62,115 nt of DNA from DATHSY01 sp046729855 (lineage in GTDB: Bacteria > Actinomycetota > UBA4738 > HRBIN12), in contig JBKPHM010000013.1 in NCBI GenBank assembly GCA_046729855.1, forward strand, positions 1-62,115, written 5' to 3'. Within the stretch, counting starts at the first letter, position 1, and each line of letters opens with the position of its first letter. Shown here piece after piece: positions 1 to 8,045 of this stretch. Both the position numbers and the translations under genes were made by a program. The notes under the pieces are model-generated. The model had not been told where the DNA came from. It searched no databases and worked only from the letters and a program-made list of their open reading frames with translations.

Positions 1-51
1 GCGCAGGTCCTCGAGCCTCAGCTCATCCAGCGCGGAACGGAGGGTGCTCAT
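1..51 (-). CDS. 5' end of an unidentified protein, cut by the left edge
   Basis: An ATG on the minus strand at 51-49 opens a reading frame of 17 codons that runs off the left edge, beginning MSTLRSALDELRLEDLR. A TAGCGT hexamer lies 7 nt upstream of the ATG, the same leaderless-promoter spacing seen for many genes in this window, which supports a real start. The N-terminus is loosely reminiscent of actinobacterial HNH endonucleases with a DUF222 domain, but this is only an impression from a handful of residues. No function can be assigned from what is visible. Confidence 0.4.
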   Translation of the reverse strand, partial: MSTLRSALDELRLEDLR

Positions 52-58
52 GCAGGCG

Positions 59-64
59 ACGCTA
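59..64 (-). promoter_or_regulatory. -10 hexamer (TAGCGT) of the left-edge gene
   Basis: TAGCGT read on the minus strand sits 7 nt before the ATG at 51. This spacing predicts transcription starting at or next to the start codon. No clear -35 is visible. Confidence 0.35.
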
Positions 65-208
65 ACGAACCCCGGTTCCGCGCGCCGTGAGCCGCGTCAC
101 AGTCGGGCAAGAAAAGATTGGGGCGTCGATCCGATGGAGGAACGGAGAGGTCTGCATGCGGTGACGCTGCCGCGGCGGGATAGGGGGTGCGCCCGGGACG
201 ACCGATGC

Positions 209-284
209 TGGTGCCCTCGGCAGGACTCGAACCTGCGCACCCGGCTCCGGAGGCCGGTGCTCTATCCACTGAGCTACGAGGGCA
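209..284 (-). tRNA. tRNA-Arg (anticodon CCG)
   Basis: On the minus strand the 76 bases fold into a standard cloverleaf. The acceptor stem is TGCCCTC paired with GAGGGCA, and the 3' CCA is encoded in the DNA. The D-arm contains GCTCAGTGGATAGAGC. The anticodon stem CCGGC/GCCGG encloses the loop CTCCGGA with anticodon CCG, reading the CGG arginine codon. The T-arm has GGTTCGAGTCC. CGG is common in a genome this GC-rich. argS, whose product charges this tRNA, begins about 470 bp away on the opposite strand. Confidence 0.97.
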
Positions 285-334
285 GCGACCGCAAGTCTAG
301 CAACGCCCCTCCCGGTGCCTGCCGACCCCGACGG

Positions 335-340
335 TATGCT
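335..340 (+). promoter_or_regulatory. -10 hexamer (TATGCT) of the response regulator gene
   Basis: TATGCT is followed by 7 nt and then GTG at 348. No ribosome binding site precedes that GTG, so a leaderless transcript is likely. This also argues for GTG 348 as the true start rather than the upstream in-frame ATG at 336, which lies inside the hexamer. Confidence 0.5.
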
Positions 341-347
341 GCCCGGG

Positions 348-740
348 GTGGAGGAACAGCCGTGCAAGCGCATCCTGATCGTCGACGACGACCCGGTCAT
401 CGTCCGCCTGCTCCAGATCAACTTCCGGCTCGAGGGCTACGAGGTCGACACTGCCTCGCGGGGCGAGGAGGCCCTCGAACGGGTCCGGGCCAACCGGCCC
501 GACGTGGTGATCCTTGACGTGATGATGCCCGGCCTCGACGGTTGGGAGGTCTGCCGTCGGCTGAAGGAGAACCGGGCCGTCAGCCACATCCCCGTGATCT
601 TCCTGTCGGCGCGTGCGCAGGACGAGGACCGCAAGCGCGGATACGCTCTCGGGGTGGACGAGTACGTCACGAAGCCGTTCGATCCGGCGCACCTCGTCGA
701 GATCGTCCGCGCCGCCCTCGCCAAGTCCTCGCACGCCTAG
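348..740 (+). CDS. Single-domain response regulator (CheY/receiver fold)
   Basis: The 130-residue product is one receiver domain with no output domain. Visible landmarks are the acidic triad at D13-D15, the phosphoacceptor D57 in VILDVMMPG, S87 at the Thr/Ser switch position (FLSARA) and K109 in YVTKPF. Stand-alone receivers pass a phosphoryl signal by protein contact, so the partner must be encoded elsewhere; no histidine kinase lies in this window. The GTG start is chosen from the promoter spacing; in-frame ATG 336 would add four residues. It ends 13 nt before argS and is probably co-transcribed with it. The signal it carries cannot be inferred. Confidence 0.9.
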   Translation: MEEQPCKRILIVDDDPVIVRLLQINFRLEGYEVDTASRGEEALERVRANRPDVVILDVMMPGLDGWEVCRRLKENRAVSHIPVIFLSARAQDEDRKRGYALGVDEYVTKPFDPAHLVEIVRAALAKSSHA

Positions 741-753
741 GGCGTACCCGCCG

Positions 754-2418
754 ATGATCGAGGAACGGCTGTCGACGCTGGTGCGCACGGCCCTCGGACC
801 CGCTGCCGAGGACCTCGGCGTCGATCTGCCCGCCGACCTCGAGGTCGAGATCTCGACGCCCAAGCAGAAGGGTTTCGGCGACTTCTCCACCAACGTCGCG
901 CTGGTACTCGGCCGACGTAGGAAGCGGTCATCCGCCGAGGTCGCTGCGGCGCTCGTGAAGCGATTACCCGCCGACGCCTACGTCACCGACGTGCAGATCG
1001 CCGGTCCGGGGTTCGTCAACTTCTGGGTGACGAACGCGTGGCTCCACGACGTGCTCCGCGACGTCGTGGCGCAGGGTGAGGCCTTCGGGCGCCAGCCGTC
1101 GAACGGAGCGAGCATCCAGGTCGAGTTCGTGTCGGCCAACCCGACGGGTCCGCTGCACATCGGTCAGGCCCGCAACGCCGTGATCGGAGACGTGATGGCG
1201 AACCTCTTCGACGCGACCGGCTGGCGCGTCGAGCGCGAGTACTACTGGAACGATGCCGGCCGCCAGATGGAGTTGTTCGGGGAGTCGGTCGAGGCGCGGT
1301 ACCTCCAGCTCCTCGGGCGGGAGGCTTCGGTGCCCGAGGAGGGCTATCACGGCGATTACCTCGTCGACGTCGCCAAGGACGTCGTGGCCGAGAACGGTGA
1401 TGCGTTCGCCGACCTGACGCCGGACGAACGGAGAGCGCGGCTGCTCCACGAGGGCGCCGTCCGCGTCCTCGCGATGATCGACCGCACGCTCGAGCGGTTC
1501 GGGGTCGGGTTCGACAGCTACTTCAGCGAACGGACGCTGCACGAGAAGGGCGAGATCGCCGAGGCCGTCGACCGCCTGCGGGCTGCCGGTCTCGTGTTCG
1601 ACCATGAGGGCGCCGTGTTCTTCCGGTCGACCGAGTTCGGGGATGACAAGGACCGGGTCCTCATCCGCAGCAGCGGTGCACCGACGTACTTCGCGGCCGA
1701 TTGCGCGTATCTACTCGACAAGTTCCGCCGTGGCTTCGACCATCTCGTGTACGTCTGGGGTGCGGATCACCACGGAGACGTCGCTCGGGTGAAGGGCGCG
1801 GCCGAGGCGCTCGGCTTCGATCCCGACGCCGTGGAGATGATCCTGTACCAGTGGGTCTCGCTCACCGGCGTCGGCATGAGCAAGCGCGCCGGGACGTTCA
1901 TCTCGCTCGATGAGCTGCTCGACGAGGTGGGAGCGGACGCGACCCGGTTCGCCCTGCTGTCGCGCTCGAACGATGCGACCATCGAGTTCGACATCGACGC
2001 CGTGAAGCGGCAGTCGATGGAGAACCCCGTGTACTACGTTCAGTACGGGTACGCGCGGATCGCCAGCATCCTTCGGAACGCGGCCGCGCGGGGCGTCGCG
2101 CTCCGACCGATCGACGACGTGGACCTCGACGTGCTGGCTATCGATCCCGAGCTCGACCTGCTGCGCAAGCTGGCCGAGACGCCCAAGCAGATCCGCGAGG
2201 CGGCCGAGTTCCGCGCGCCGCACCGCCTCACGCACTTCGCGCAGGACCTGGCCGCGCAGTTCCATCGCTTCTACACGGAGTGCCGGGTCCTGACCGAGGA
2301 CGACGCGCTCACGCAGGCGCGGCTCTGGTTGTCGACGGCGACCAAGCAGGTGATCGCGAACGTACTGGGCCTGATCGGCGTCTCGGCGCCCGAGGCGATG
2401 GAGCGGACGGATGCGTGA
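754..2418 (+). CDS. argS: Arginyl-tRNA synthetase
   Basis: Class I synthetase that joins arginine to tRNA-Arg using ATP in the cytoplasm. The 554-residue protein has the family's usual length. It carries an N-terminal Add1-like domain, the HIGH signature as HIGQ at about residue 135 within ANPTGPLHIGQ, the KMSK loop as MSKR near residue 375 (GVGMSKRAG), and the DALR-type anticodon-binding domain at the C-terminus. ATG 754 is chosen because homologs begin close to this point; the open frame extends upstream only through the receiver gene. A tRNA-Arg(CCG) gene lies just upstream on the other strand. In M. tuberculosis lysA separates argS from the threonine genes; here lysA is absent and a 113-nt gap leads to hom. 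Confidence 0.97.
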   Translation: MIEERLSTLVRTALGPAAEDLGVDLPADLEVEISTPKQKGFGDFSTNVALVLGRRRKRSSAEVAAALVKRLPADAYVTDVQIAGPGFVNFWVTNAWLHDVLRDVVAQGEAFGRQPSNGASIQVEFVSANPTGPLHIGQARNAVIGDVMANLFDATGWRVEREYYWNDAGRQMELFGESVEARYLQLLGREASVPEEGYHGDYLVDVAKDVVAENGDAFADLTPDERRARLLHEGAVRVLAMIDRTLERFGVGFDSYFSERTLHEKGEIAEAVDRLRAAGLVFDHEGAVFFRSTEFGDDKDRVLIRSSGAPTYFAADCAYLLDKFRRGFDHLVYVWGADHHGDVARVKGAAEALGFDPDAVEMILYQWVSLTGVGMSKRAGTFISLDELLDEVGADATRFALLSRSNDATIEFDIDAVKRQSMENPVYYVQYGYARIASILRNAAARGVALRPIDDVDLDVLAIDPELDLLRKLAETPKQIREAAEFRAPHRLTHFAQDLAAQFHRFYTECRVLTEDDALTQARLWLSTATKQVIANVLGLIGVSAPEAMERTDA

Positions 2419-2472
2419 GCCCGAGACGGTCGCGATGGCGCCGCCCGGACGGTTCGGGTTCGCCCAGGGCGT

Positions 2473-2478
2473 TACGCT
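2473..2478 (+). promoter_or_regulatory. Probable -10 (TACGCT) of the hom-thrC-thrB operon
   Basis: TACGCT lies in the 113-nt gap after argS. It would give a leader of about 45 nt that includes GGAGGG at 2515-2520, 11 nt before the GTG start of hom. No good -35 and no attenuator or leader peptide is evident. Confidence 0.35.
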
Positions 2479-2531
2479 TGTGCGGCGGTCGACGGGTGCG
2501 ACGCGCGTCCGGACGGAGGGCTCATGCGAAC

Positions 2532-3839
2532 GTGGCTGAGACGCCCCGAGTGAGCGAGCGGACGATTCGCGTGGGGTTGCTCGGATGCGGGAATGTCGGC
2601 GCGGCCGTGATCCGGCTGCTCGACGCGCATCGGCACGACATCGCCGCGCGGGCCGGATGCCGCCTGGAGGTGACCAAGGTGGCCGTCCGCGACGCGTCGA
2701 AGCGGCGCGACGTCCCCCTCGATCCGGGGGCGTTCACGAGCGACCCGATGAAGGTGATCGACGACCCGGATGTCGATCTCGTGTGCGAGCTGATCGGGGG
2801 AGCGGAGCCGGCGGGCTCGCTGATCCTCGCGGCGTTCGAGCGCGGCAAGCCCGTCGTCACGGCGAACAAGGAGCTGCTCGCGACGCGGGGCCGGGAACTC
2901 TTCGACGCGTCGGACGCGCGCGGCGTCGACCTGTACTTCGAGGCGGCCGTCGCGGGCGGGATCCCGCTGATCCGGCCGCTCAAGGAGTCGCTCACCGCCG
3001 AGCGCCTCACCGGCGTGCTCGGGATCGTGAACGGGACGACCAACTACATCCTCACGAGGATGTCCGAGGAGGGCCTTCCGTTCGACGACGTCCTCGCCCA
3101 GGCGCAGGCGCTCGGTTACGCGGAGGCCGACCCGAGCGCGGACGTCGACGGTCACGACGCGGCCGCCAAACTGGCGATACTCGCGTCGATCGCGTTCAAC
3201 GCACGGGTCGTGGCTTCGGACGTCTACCGCGAGGGGATCCGGCGCGTCACGACCGAGGACATCGAGTTCGCCGCACGGCTCGGCTACGTCGTCAAGCTGC
3301 TCGCGATCGCCGAGCTCGACGGCGAACGGATCGCCGCGCGCGTCCACCCGGCGATGATCCCGGCCGAACATCCGCTCGCGTCGGTCCGCGACGCGTTCAA
3401 CGCCGTGTTCGTCGAGGGCCCGAACGTCGGGGAGCTGATGTTCTACGGTCGAGGCGCCGGCGGCAATCCGACGGCTACGGCCGTCATCGGCGACCTGGTG
3501 ACGGTCGCTCGCAACGTCATGGCGGAAACGCGCGGCGTCGGCTGCACCTGTTTCCACGACCGCACGATCCGGCCGATGGGCGAGCACGCCGGGCAGTACT
3601 ACATCCTGCTCCGCGTCGAGGACCGTCCGGGCGTGCTCGCCGAGATCTCAAGCGTCTTCGGCCGGCACCTGGTGTCCATCAAGAGCGTCTGGCAGGAGGG
3701 CACGGGCGATGCGGCGCAGCTCGTGTTCGTGACGCACCGCGCCCGCGAGGATGCGTTCCAGCAGGCCGTCGGCGAGCTCCACGGCCTGTCGGCGGTCGGC
3801 GAGGTGCGCAGCGTCCTGCGTGTCGCGGGGCAGGAGTGA
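2532..3839 (+). CDS. hom: Homoserine dehydrogenase
   Basis: Reduces aspartate semialdehyde to homoserine with NAD(P)H, the branch point toward threonine and methionine. The 435-residue product has a Rossmann fold at the N-terminus (GLLGCGNVGAAV), a central catalytic domain containing NGTTNYIL and the EADPSADVDGHDAAAK block, and a C-terminal ACT domain from about residue 356 (YYILLRVEDRPGVLAEI) that in Gram-positive enzymes mediates threonine feedback. GTG 2532 is favoured because GGAGGG precedes it by 11 nt; GTG 2550 is a possible shorter start. It heads a tight operon with thrC (4-nt gap) and thrB. Confidence 0.96.
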   Translation: MAETPRVSERTIRVGLLGCGNVGAAVIRLLDAHRHDIAARAGCRLEVTKVAVRDASKRRDVPLDPGAFTSDPMKVIDDPDVDLVCELIGGAEPAGSLILAAFERGKPVVTANKELLATRGRELFDASDARGVDLYFEAAVAGGIPLIRPLKESLTAERLTGVLGIVNGTTNYILTRMSEEGLPFDDVLAQAQALGYAEADPSADVDGHDAAAKLAILASIAFNARVVASDVYREGIRRVTTEDIEFAARLGYVVKLLAIAELDGERIAARVHPAMIPAEHPLASVRDAFNAVFVEGPNVGELMFYGRGAGGNPTATAVIGDLVTVARNVMAETRGVGCTCFHDRTIRPMGEHAGQYYILLRVEDRPGVLAEISSVFGRHLVSIKSVWQEGTGDAAQLVFVTHRAREDAFQQAVGELHGLSAVGEVRSVLRVAGQE

Positions 3840-3843
3840 GGCC

Positions 3844-4899
3844 GTGACGCCCGGCCCATGGCGCGGCGTGATCGAGGAGTACCGCGAGCGGCTCCCCGTG
3901 ACACCCGAGACGCCGATCGTGTCGCTCGGCGAAGGCGGGACGCCGCTCGTGCGCAGCGAGCCACTGTCGGCCGAGACCGGCGCGGAGGTGTACCTGAAGT
4001 ACGAGGGTGCCAACCCGACCGGCTCGTTCAAGGACCGCGGGATGACTCTCGCGATCTCGAAGGCCGTCGAGGAGGGATCCAAGGCGGTCGTCTGTGCCTC
4101 CACCGGCAATACCAGCGCGTCGGCCTCCGCGTTCGCCGCCAAGGCGGGACTCGTCACGGCGGTCCTGGTCCCGAAGGGGAAGATCGCCATCGGCAAGATG
4201 GCCCAGACGCTGATCCACGGCGCGCGGGTCCTGGAGGTCGACGGCAATTTCGACGCGTCGCTTGAGCTCGCGCAGGGCCTCGCCCGGCGCTACCCGGTCA
4301 CGCTGGTGAACTCGGTCAACCCGTACCGTCTGCAGGGTCAGAAGACCTGCGCCTTCGAGATCTGCGACGCGCTCGGGCGGGCGCCCGACCTGCATTGCGT
4401 GCCGGTCGGCAACGCCGGCAACATCAGCAGCCACTGGATCGGCTACCGCGAGTACCTCGACGACGGCGTGATCGCGGAGCCCCCGCAGCTGTTCGGCTTC
4501 CAGGCGAAAGGCGCGGCGCCGATCGTGGAGGGCCATCCGGTCGCGAGCCCGTCGACGATCGCCACGGCGATCCGGATCGGCAACCCGGCGTCGTGGGACA
4601 GGGCCATGGCCGCGGCAAAGGAGTCCGAGGGCGCCATCCGCGCCGTCACGGACCGGGAGATCCTGGCGGCGTACAAGCGGCTGGCGCGCGAGGGGATGTT
4701 TGCAGAGCTCGCGTCCGCGGCCTCGGTCGCAGGGCTGCTGCATCTCGCCGCGGAGGGCGGGATCGCGAAGGGCACGACGGTCGTGTGCGTCCTGACGGGG
4801 CACGGGCTCAAGGACCCGGAGTGGGCGATTTCTGGAGCGAGCCACCCACCCACGGTCGCCGCGGACCCGGCGGCCGTCGCCGCCGAGCTCGGCCTGTGA
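3844..4899 (+). CDS. thrC: Threonine synthase
   Basis: PLP enzyme that converts O-phosphohomoserine and water to threonine and phosphate. The 351-residue product begins at a GTG four bases after the hom stop, with GGAGTGAGG upstream as ribosome binding site. The PLP lysine is K63 in NPTGSFKDRG; the phosphate-binding glycine-rich segment is VGNAGNISS. Length and layout match the compact bacterial/plant-type threonine synthases. Its last codon overlaps the thrB start, so translational coupling is likely. Confidence 0.96.
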   Translation: MTPGPWRGVIEEYRERLPVTPETPIVSLGEGGTPLVRSEPLSAETGAEVYLKYEGANPTGSFKDRGMTLAISKAVEEGSKAVVCASTGNTSASASAFAAKAGLVTAVLVPKGKIAIGKMAQTLIHGARVLEVDGNFDASLELAQGLARRYPVTLVNSVNPYRLQGQKTCAFEICDALGRAPDLHCVPVGNAGNISSHWIGYREYLDDGVIAEPPQLFGFQAKGAAPIVEGHPVASPSTIATAIRIGNPASWDRAMAAAKESEGAIRAVTDREILAAYKRLAREGMFAELASAASVAGLLHLAAEGGIAKGTTVVCVLTGHGLKDPEWAISGASHPPTVAADPAAVAAELGL

Positions 4900-5756
4900 A
4901 GGTCGTCGCCCGGGTCCCCGCAACGTCGGCGAACCTCGGGGCAGGGTTCGACTGCTTCGGGCTGGCGCTGGACCTGTGCAACGAGGCGCTCGTCGACACC
5001 GACGCCGACCCGGTCGTGTCGTGGAGCGGCGAGGGGGCGGACGAGCTCCCAACCGACGGCTCCGACGCGACCACGCGCGCGATGCGGTTCCTCTCGGACG
5101 AGGCGGGTCGGCCACTGCCGCCGTATGCCCTGGAAGCGACGAACCGGATCCCCCTCGCGCGCGGGCTCGGCTCCTCCGCGGCGGCGACGGTCGCAGGGCT
5201 GGCGCTGGCGGACGTCGTGCTCGGCCTGTCGTCCTCGCCGACGGATCTCGTCGGGTTCGCCGCGCGGCTCGAGGGGCATCCCGACAACGTCGCGGCCGCC
5301 ATCCTGGGCGGGTTCACGATCTCGTACGGCGAGGGGGTCGTGCGCCTGGATCCAGCTCCAGGGCTCGAGCCCGTGGTGCTGGTCCCGCGCTACCTGCGTC
5401 TGGCGACGAGCGACGCGCGCGCGATCCTCCCCGAGACGGTCACGCGTTCGGACGCCGTCTTCAACGTGGCACGTGCGGCCATCGCGGTCGTGGCGTTCGG
5501 CTCGGACCCGTCGCTGCTGCCCGAGGCGCTGAAGGATGCTCTCCACCAGCCGTACCGCCTCCCGCTCGTCCCCGAGGCCGCCGACCTGTTCTCGAGGCTC
5601 CGCGCGGCCGGGGTGCCCGTGTGCGTCTCCGGGGCGGGGCCGTCCCTGCTGGCGTTCGAGACCGACGACCGTCCGATCCCCGAGGTCGGCGACGATTGGC
5701 TCGTGCTGTCGCCGGGCGTCCGGCGCGCCGGCGTCGACGTCCGCACCCTGGGGTAG
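4896..5756 (+). CDS. thrB: Homoserine kinase
   Basis: GHMP-family kinase that phosphorylates homoserine with ATP, supplying the substrate of threonine synthase. The 286-residue product starts at a GTG that overlaps the thrC stop (GTGA). The N-terminal motif PATSANLGAGFD and the ATP-binding loop PLARGLGSSAAATVAG at about residues 86-101 are diagnostic, as is the C-terminal VSGAGPSLLAF segment. It closes the threonine operon. Its TAG stop forms part of a TAGCTT hexamer that may serve as -10 for the next gene. Confidence 0.96.
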   Translation: MKVVARVPATSANLGAGFDCFGLALDLCNEALVDTDADPVVSWSGEGADELPTDGSDATTRAMRFLSDEAGRPLPPYALEATNRIPLARGLGSSAAATVAGLALADVVLGLSSSPTDLVGFAARLEGHPDNVAAAILGGFTISYGEGVVRLDPAPGLEPVVLVPRYLRLATSDARAILPETVTRSDAVFNVARAAIAVVAFGSDPSLLPEALKDALHQPYRLPLVPEAADLFSRLRAAGVPVCVSGAGPSLLAFETDDRPIPEVGDDWLVLSPGVRRAGVDVRTLG

Positions 5757-5759
5757 CTT
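5754..5759 (+). promoter_or_regulatory. Possible -10 (TAGCTT) upstream of the debranching enzyme gene
   Basis: TAGCTT overlaps the thrB stop codon and lies 22 nt before ATG 5782. A transcript starting about 7 nt downstream would have a leader of roughly 15 nt. The evidence is position and sequence only. Confidence 0.25.
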
Positions 5760-5781
5760 CGGTGCCGGCTCGGATCGCCCG

Positions 5782-8022
5782 ATGCCATACGCGATGAACG
5801 AACCGACGATGCACGCGCGGCGCGACGCGGCGGCCGCCGCCGAGCAGGAGGCAGCGCGCGATCCCGGCGTCCACGCTCACCGACGGGCGCCCGTCGTCGT
5901 CACGGACCTCGCCAGCAAGACGCTCGCCGTCAAGGACGGTGAGACGTTCTTGCTCACGGACCTCGAGGGCAACCTCGATCACGGGGGCGACTACGGCCTC
6001 GGCCTCTACAGGAGAGACACGCGGTTCCTGTCGCTCTTCCGGCTCACGATCTCCGGGCGTGCTCCCGTGCTGCTGTCGTCGTCCGCCGACCGCGGGTACA
6101 TGTCTCACGTCGATCTGACCAATCCCGACCTGTACGAGGGCGATCGGATCGCCGTCCCGCAGCAGACGCTCAACATCCGCCGGATCCGTGCGATCAACGG
6201 GAGGCTGTTCGAACGGGTCCGCGTGAAGAACTACAACCCGCACCCCGTCGACGTCGACCTGGAGTTCACGTTCGGCGCCGACTTCGCGGACATCTTCGAG
6301 GTGCGCGGGATGGAGCACGACCGTCCCGCGAGGCCGGAGCCGCCGACCATGGACGGCGACACCATCGTGTTCTCGAAGACGGGCAGGGACGGCGTCCGGC
6401 GCCGGACGCTCGTCAGGATGGGCTCGCAACCGGACGCCACCTCGTTCGACGGGGAGACGGTACGTGCCTCGTTCGGTCTACGCCTCGGCCCGTTCGAGAC
6501 GCGTGTGCTCGGGCTCACGATCGATCCCACCGTCGGCGACGATCGCCCGCGCGATCTCGACTTTGACGTCGCCGTGCACGAGCTCCGTCGTTCGTACGAG
6601 GACTGGGAACGCGCCTCGACGCAGATCGTGACCGACAACGAGCTGTTCAACCAGCTGCTGGACCGGAGCCTGCGCGACATCCGCGCGCTCCTCACCCGGA
6701 CGCGGGACGGTGCGGTCGTCGCGGCGGGCATCCCCTGGTACGTCACGACGTTCGGTCGCGACGCGCTGATCGCCTCGCACCAACTCCTGTCGATCAACGC
6801 GGCTCCCGCGCGTGAGGCGCTCGAGGTCCTCGCGGCGCACCAGGGTCGGGTCGTCGACGACTGGCGGGACGAGGAGCCGGGGAAGATCCTGCACGAGGTC
6901 CGGCAGGGCGAGCTCGCGAACGAGGGCCTCATCCCGCACACCCCGTACTACGGGTCCGTCGACTCGACGCCGTGGTTCCTGATCGTGTACGCGCAGCACC
7001 TGCGCTGGACCGACGACGTCGCGTTCGCACGTACCCTGCTCCCGAACGCCGAGGCGGCGCTCCGGTGGATCGACGAGTACGGAGACCTGGACGGCGACGG
7101 CCTCGTCGAGTACCGCAGCCGCTCGTCGCGCGGGATCCGCAACCAGGGATGGAAGGACTCGCACGACTCGATCGTCCACACCGACGGTTCGCTGGCGGAG
7201 CTGCCGATTGCCTTGTCGGAGGTCCAGGCGTACGTCTACTTGGCCAAGACCAGGATGGCCGACGTCTACATGGCGCTGGGCGACGAGGCGGCGGCGATGC
7301 GGCTCGCGAGGGAGGCCGAGGAGCTGCGTCGCAGGTTCAACGACATGTTCTGGATGCCCGACGAGCAGTACTTCGCCGCGGCACTCGACGGCGACAAGCG
7401 TCCCGTCCGGACGATCATGTCGAACCCAGGCCACGGGCTGTACTGCGGGATCGTGCACGAGGAGAAGGCCTCGCCGCTGGCCAAGCGCCTGCTCGCGCCG
7501 GACATGTTCTCCGGGTGGGGGATCCGCACCATGGCCAAGTCCGCGGCGGCGTACAACCCGATGAGCTACCACAACGGGTCCGTGTGGCCGCATGACAACG
7601 CGTTGATCGCCGCGGGGCTCAAACGATACGGGTTCCCCCGATCGACGAACCGGGTGGCAACCGCGATGTTCGACGCCGCTATCCACGCCCAGAACCTGCG
7701 GCTGCCCGAGCTCTTCTGCGGGTTCACGCGGCGCACGCCCAATCGGCCCGTGAGCTACCCGGTCGCGTGCTCGCCGCAGGCGTGGGCGGCCGGCTCGCCG
7801 TTCCTGCTCGTCCAGGCGATGCTCGGGATCTCGGCGCGCGCGCACGAGAACCTGGTCACGGTGAACAAGCCTCACCTACCGACATGGCTCAACAGGGTCG
7901 AGGTGCGCAACCTCTCGGTGGGTGACAGCCGGATCTCGCTGGTGTTCCGCCGCCAGGGCGAGATCACGTCGTTCTCGCTTCTGTCGCGGGAGGGCGACGT
8001 TCGCGTCGTGATGGAGGAGTAG
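5782..8022 (+). CDS. Glycogen-debranching-like enzyme (amylo-alpha-1,6-glucosidase family)
   Basis: The 746-residue protein has the two-domain plan of bacterial debranching-type glycosidases: an N-terminal beta-rich GDE_N-like domain (about residues 50-260, with LLTDLEGN and GLYRRDTRFLS) and a C-terminal (alpha/alpha)6 barrel (about 290-700). Barrel motifs include PWYVTTFGRDAL, NQGWKDSHDS with acidic residues, and YHNGSVWPHDNAL near the C-terminal active-site face. No signal peptide is seen, so it should act in the cytoplasm on glycogen or a related alpha-glucan. ATG 5782 or 5794 could be the start. It converges on the MarP gene. Exact substrate is not determined by sequence. Confidence 0.85.
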   Translation: MPYAMNEPTMHARRDAAAAAEQEAARDPGVHAHRRAPVVVTDLASKTLAVKDGETFLLTDLEGNLDHGGDYGLGLYRRDTRFLSLFRLTISGRAPVLLSSSADRGYMSHVDLTNPDLYEGDRIAVPQQTLNIRRIRAINGRLFERVRVKNYNPHPVDVDLEFTFGADFADIFEVRGMEHDRPARPEPPTMDGDTIVFSKTGRDGVRRRTLVRMGSQPDATSFDGETVRASFGLRLGPFETRVLGLTIDPTVGDDRPRDLDFDVAVHELRRSYEDWERASTQIVTDNELFNQLLDRSLRDIRALLTRTRDGAVVAAGIPWYVTTFGRDALIASHQLLSINAAPAREALEVLAAHQGRVVDDWRDEEPGKILHEVRQGELANEGLIPHTPYYGSVDSTPWFLIVYAQHLRWTDDVAFARTLLPNAEAALRWIDEYGDLDGDGLVEYRSRSSRGIRNQGWKDSHDSIVHTDGSLAELPIALSEVQAYVYLAKTRMADVYMALGDEAAAMRLAREAEELRRRFNDMFWMPDEQYFAAALDGDKRPVRTIMSNPGHGLYCGIVHEEKASPLAKRLLAPDMFSGWGIRTMAKSAAAYNPMSYHNGSVWPHDNALIAAGLKRYGFPRSTNRVATAMFDAAIHAQNLRLPELFCGFTRRTPNRPVSYPVACSPQAWAAGSPFLLVQAMLGISARAHENLVTVNKPHLPTWLNRVEVRNLSVGDSRISLVFRRQGEITSFSLLSREGDVRVVMEE

Positions 8023-8023
8023 G

Positions 8024-8045
8024 GCATCCCCGCATCAGCGGATGC
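8024..8045. terminator. Weak hairpin between convergent genes
   Basis: GCATCC (8024-8029) pairs with GGATGC (8040-8045) across a 10-nt loop in the 12-nt gap between the debranching gene and the MarP gene, overlapping the latter's stop. There is no U-tract. It may serve as a bidirectional terminator, but the loop is large. Confidence 0.25.

Noticed and set aside
3679..5115. Long minus-strand frame opposite thrC and thrB
   Set aside because: Shadow of the threonine genes; no recognisable motif and no promoter or ribosome binding site.
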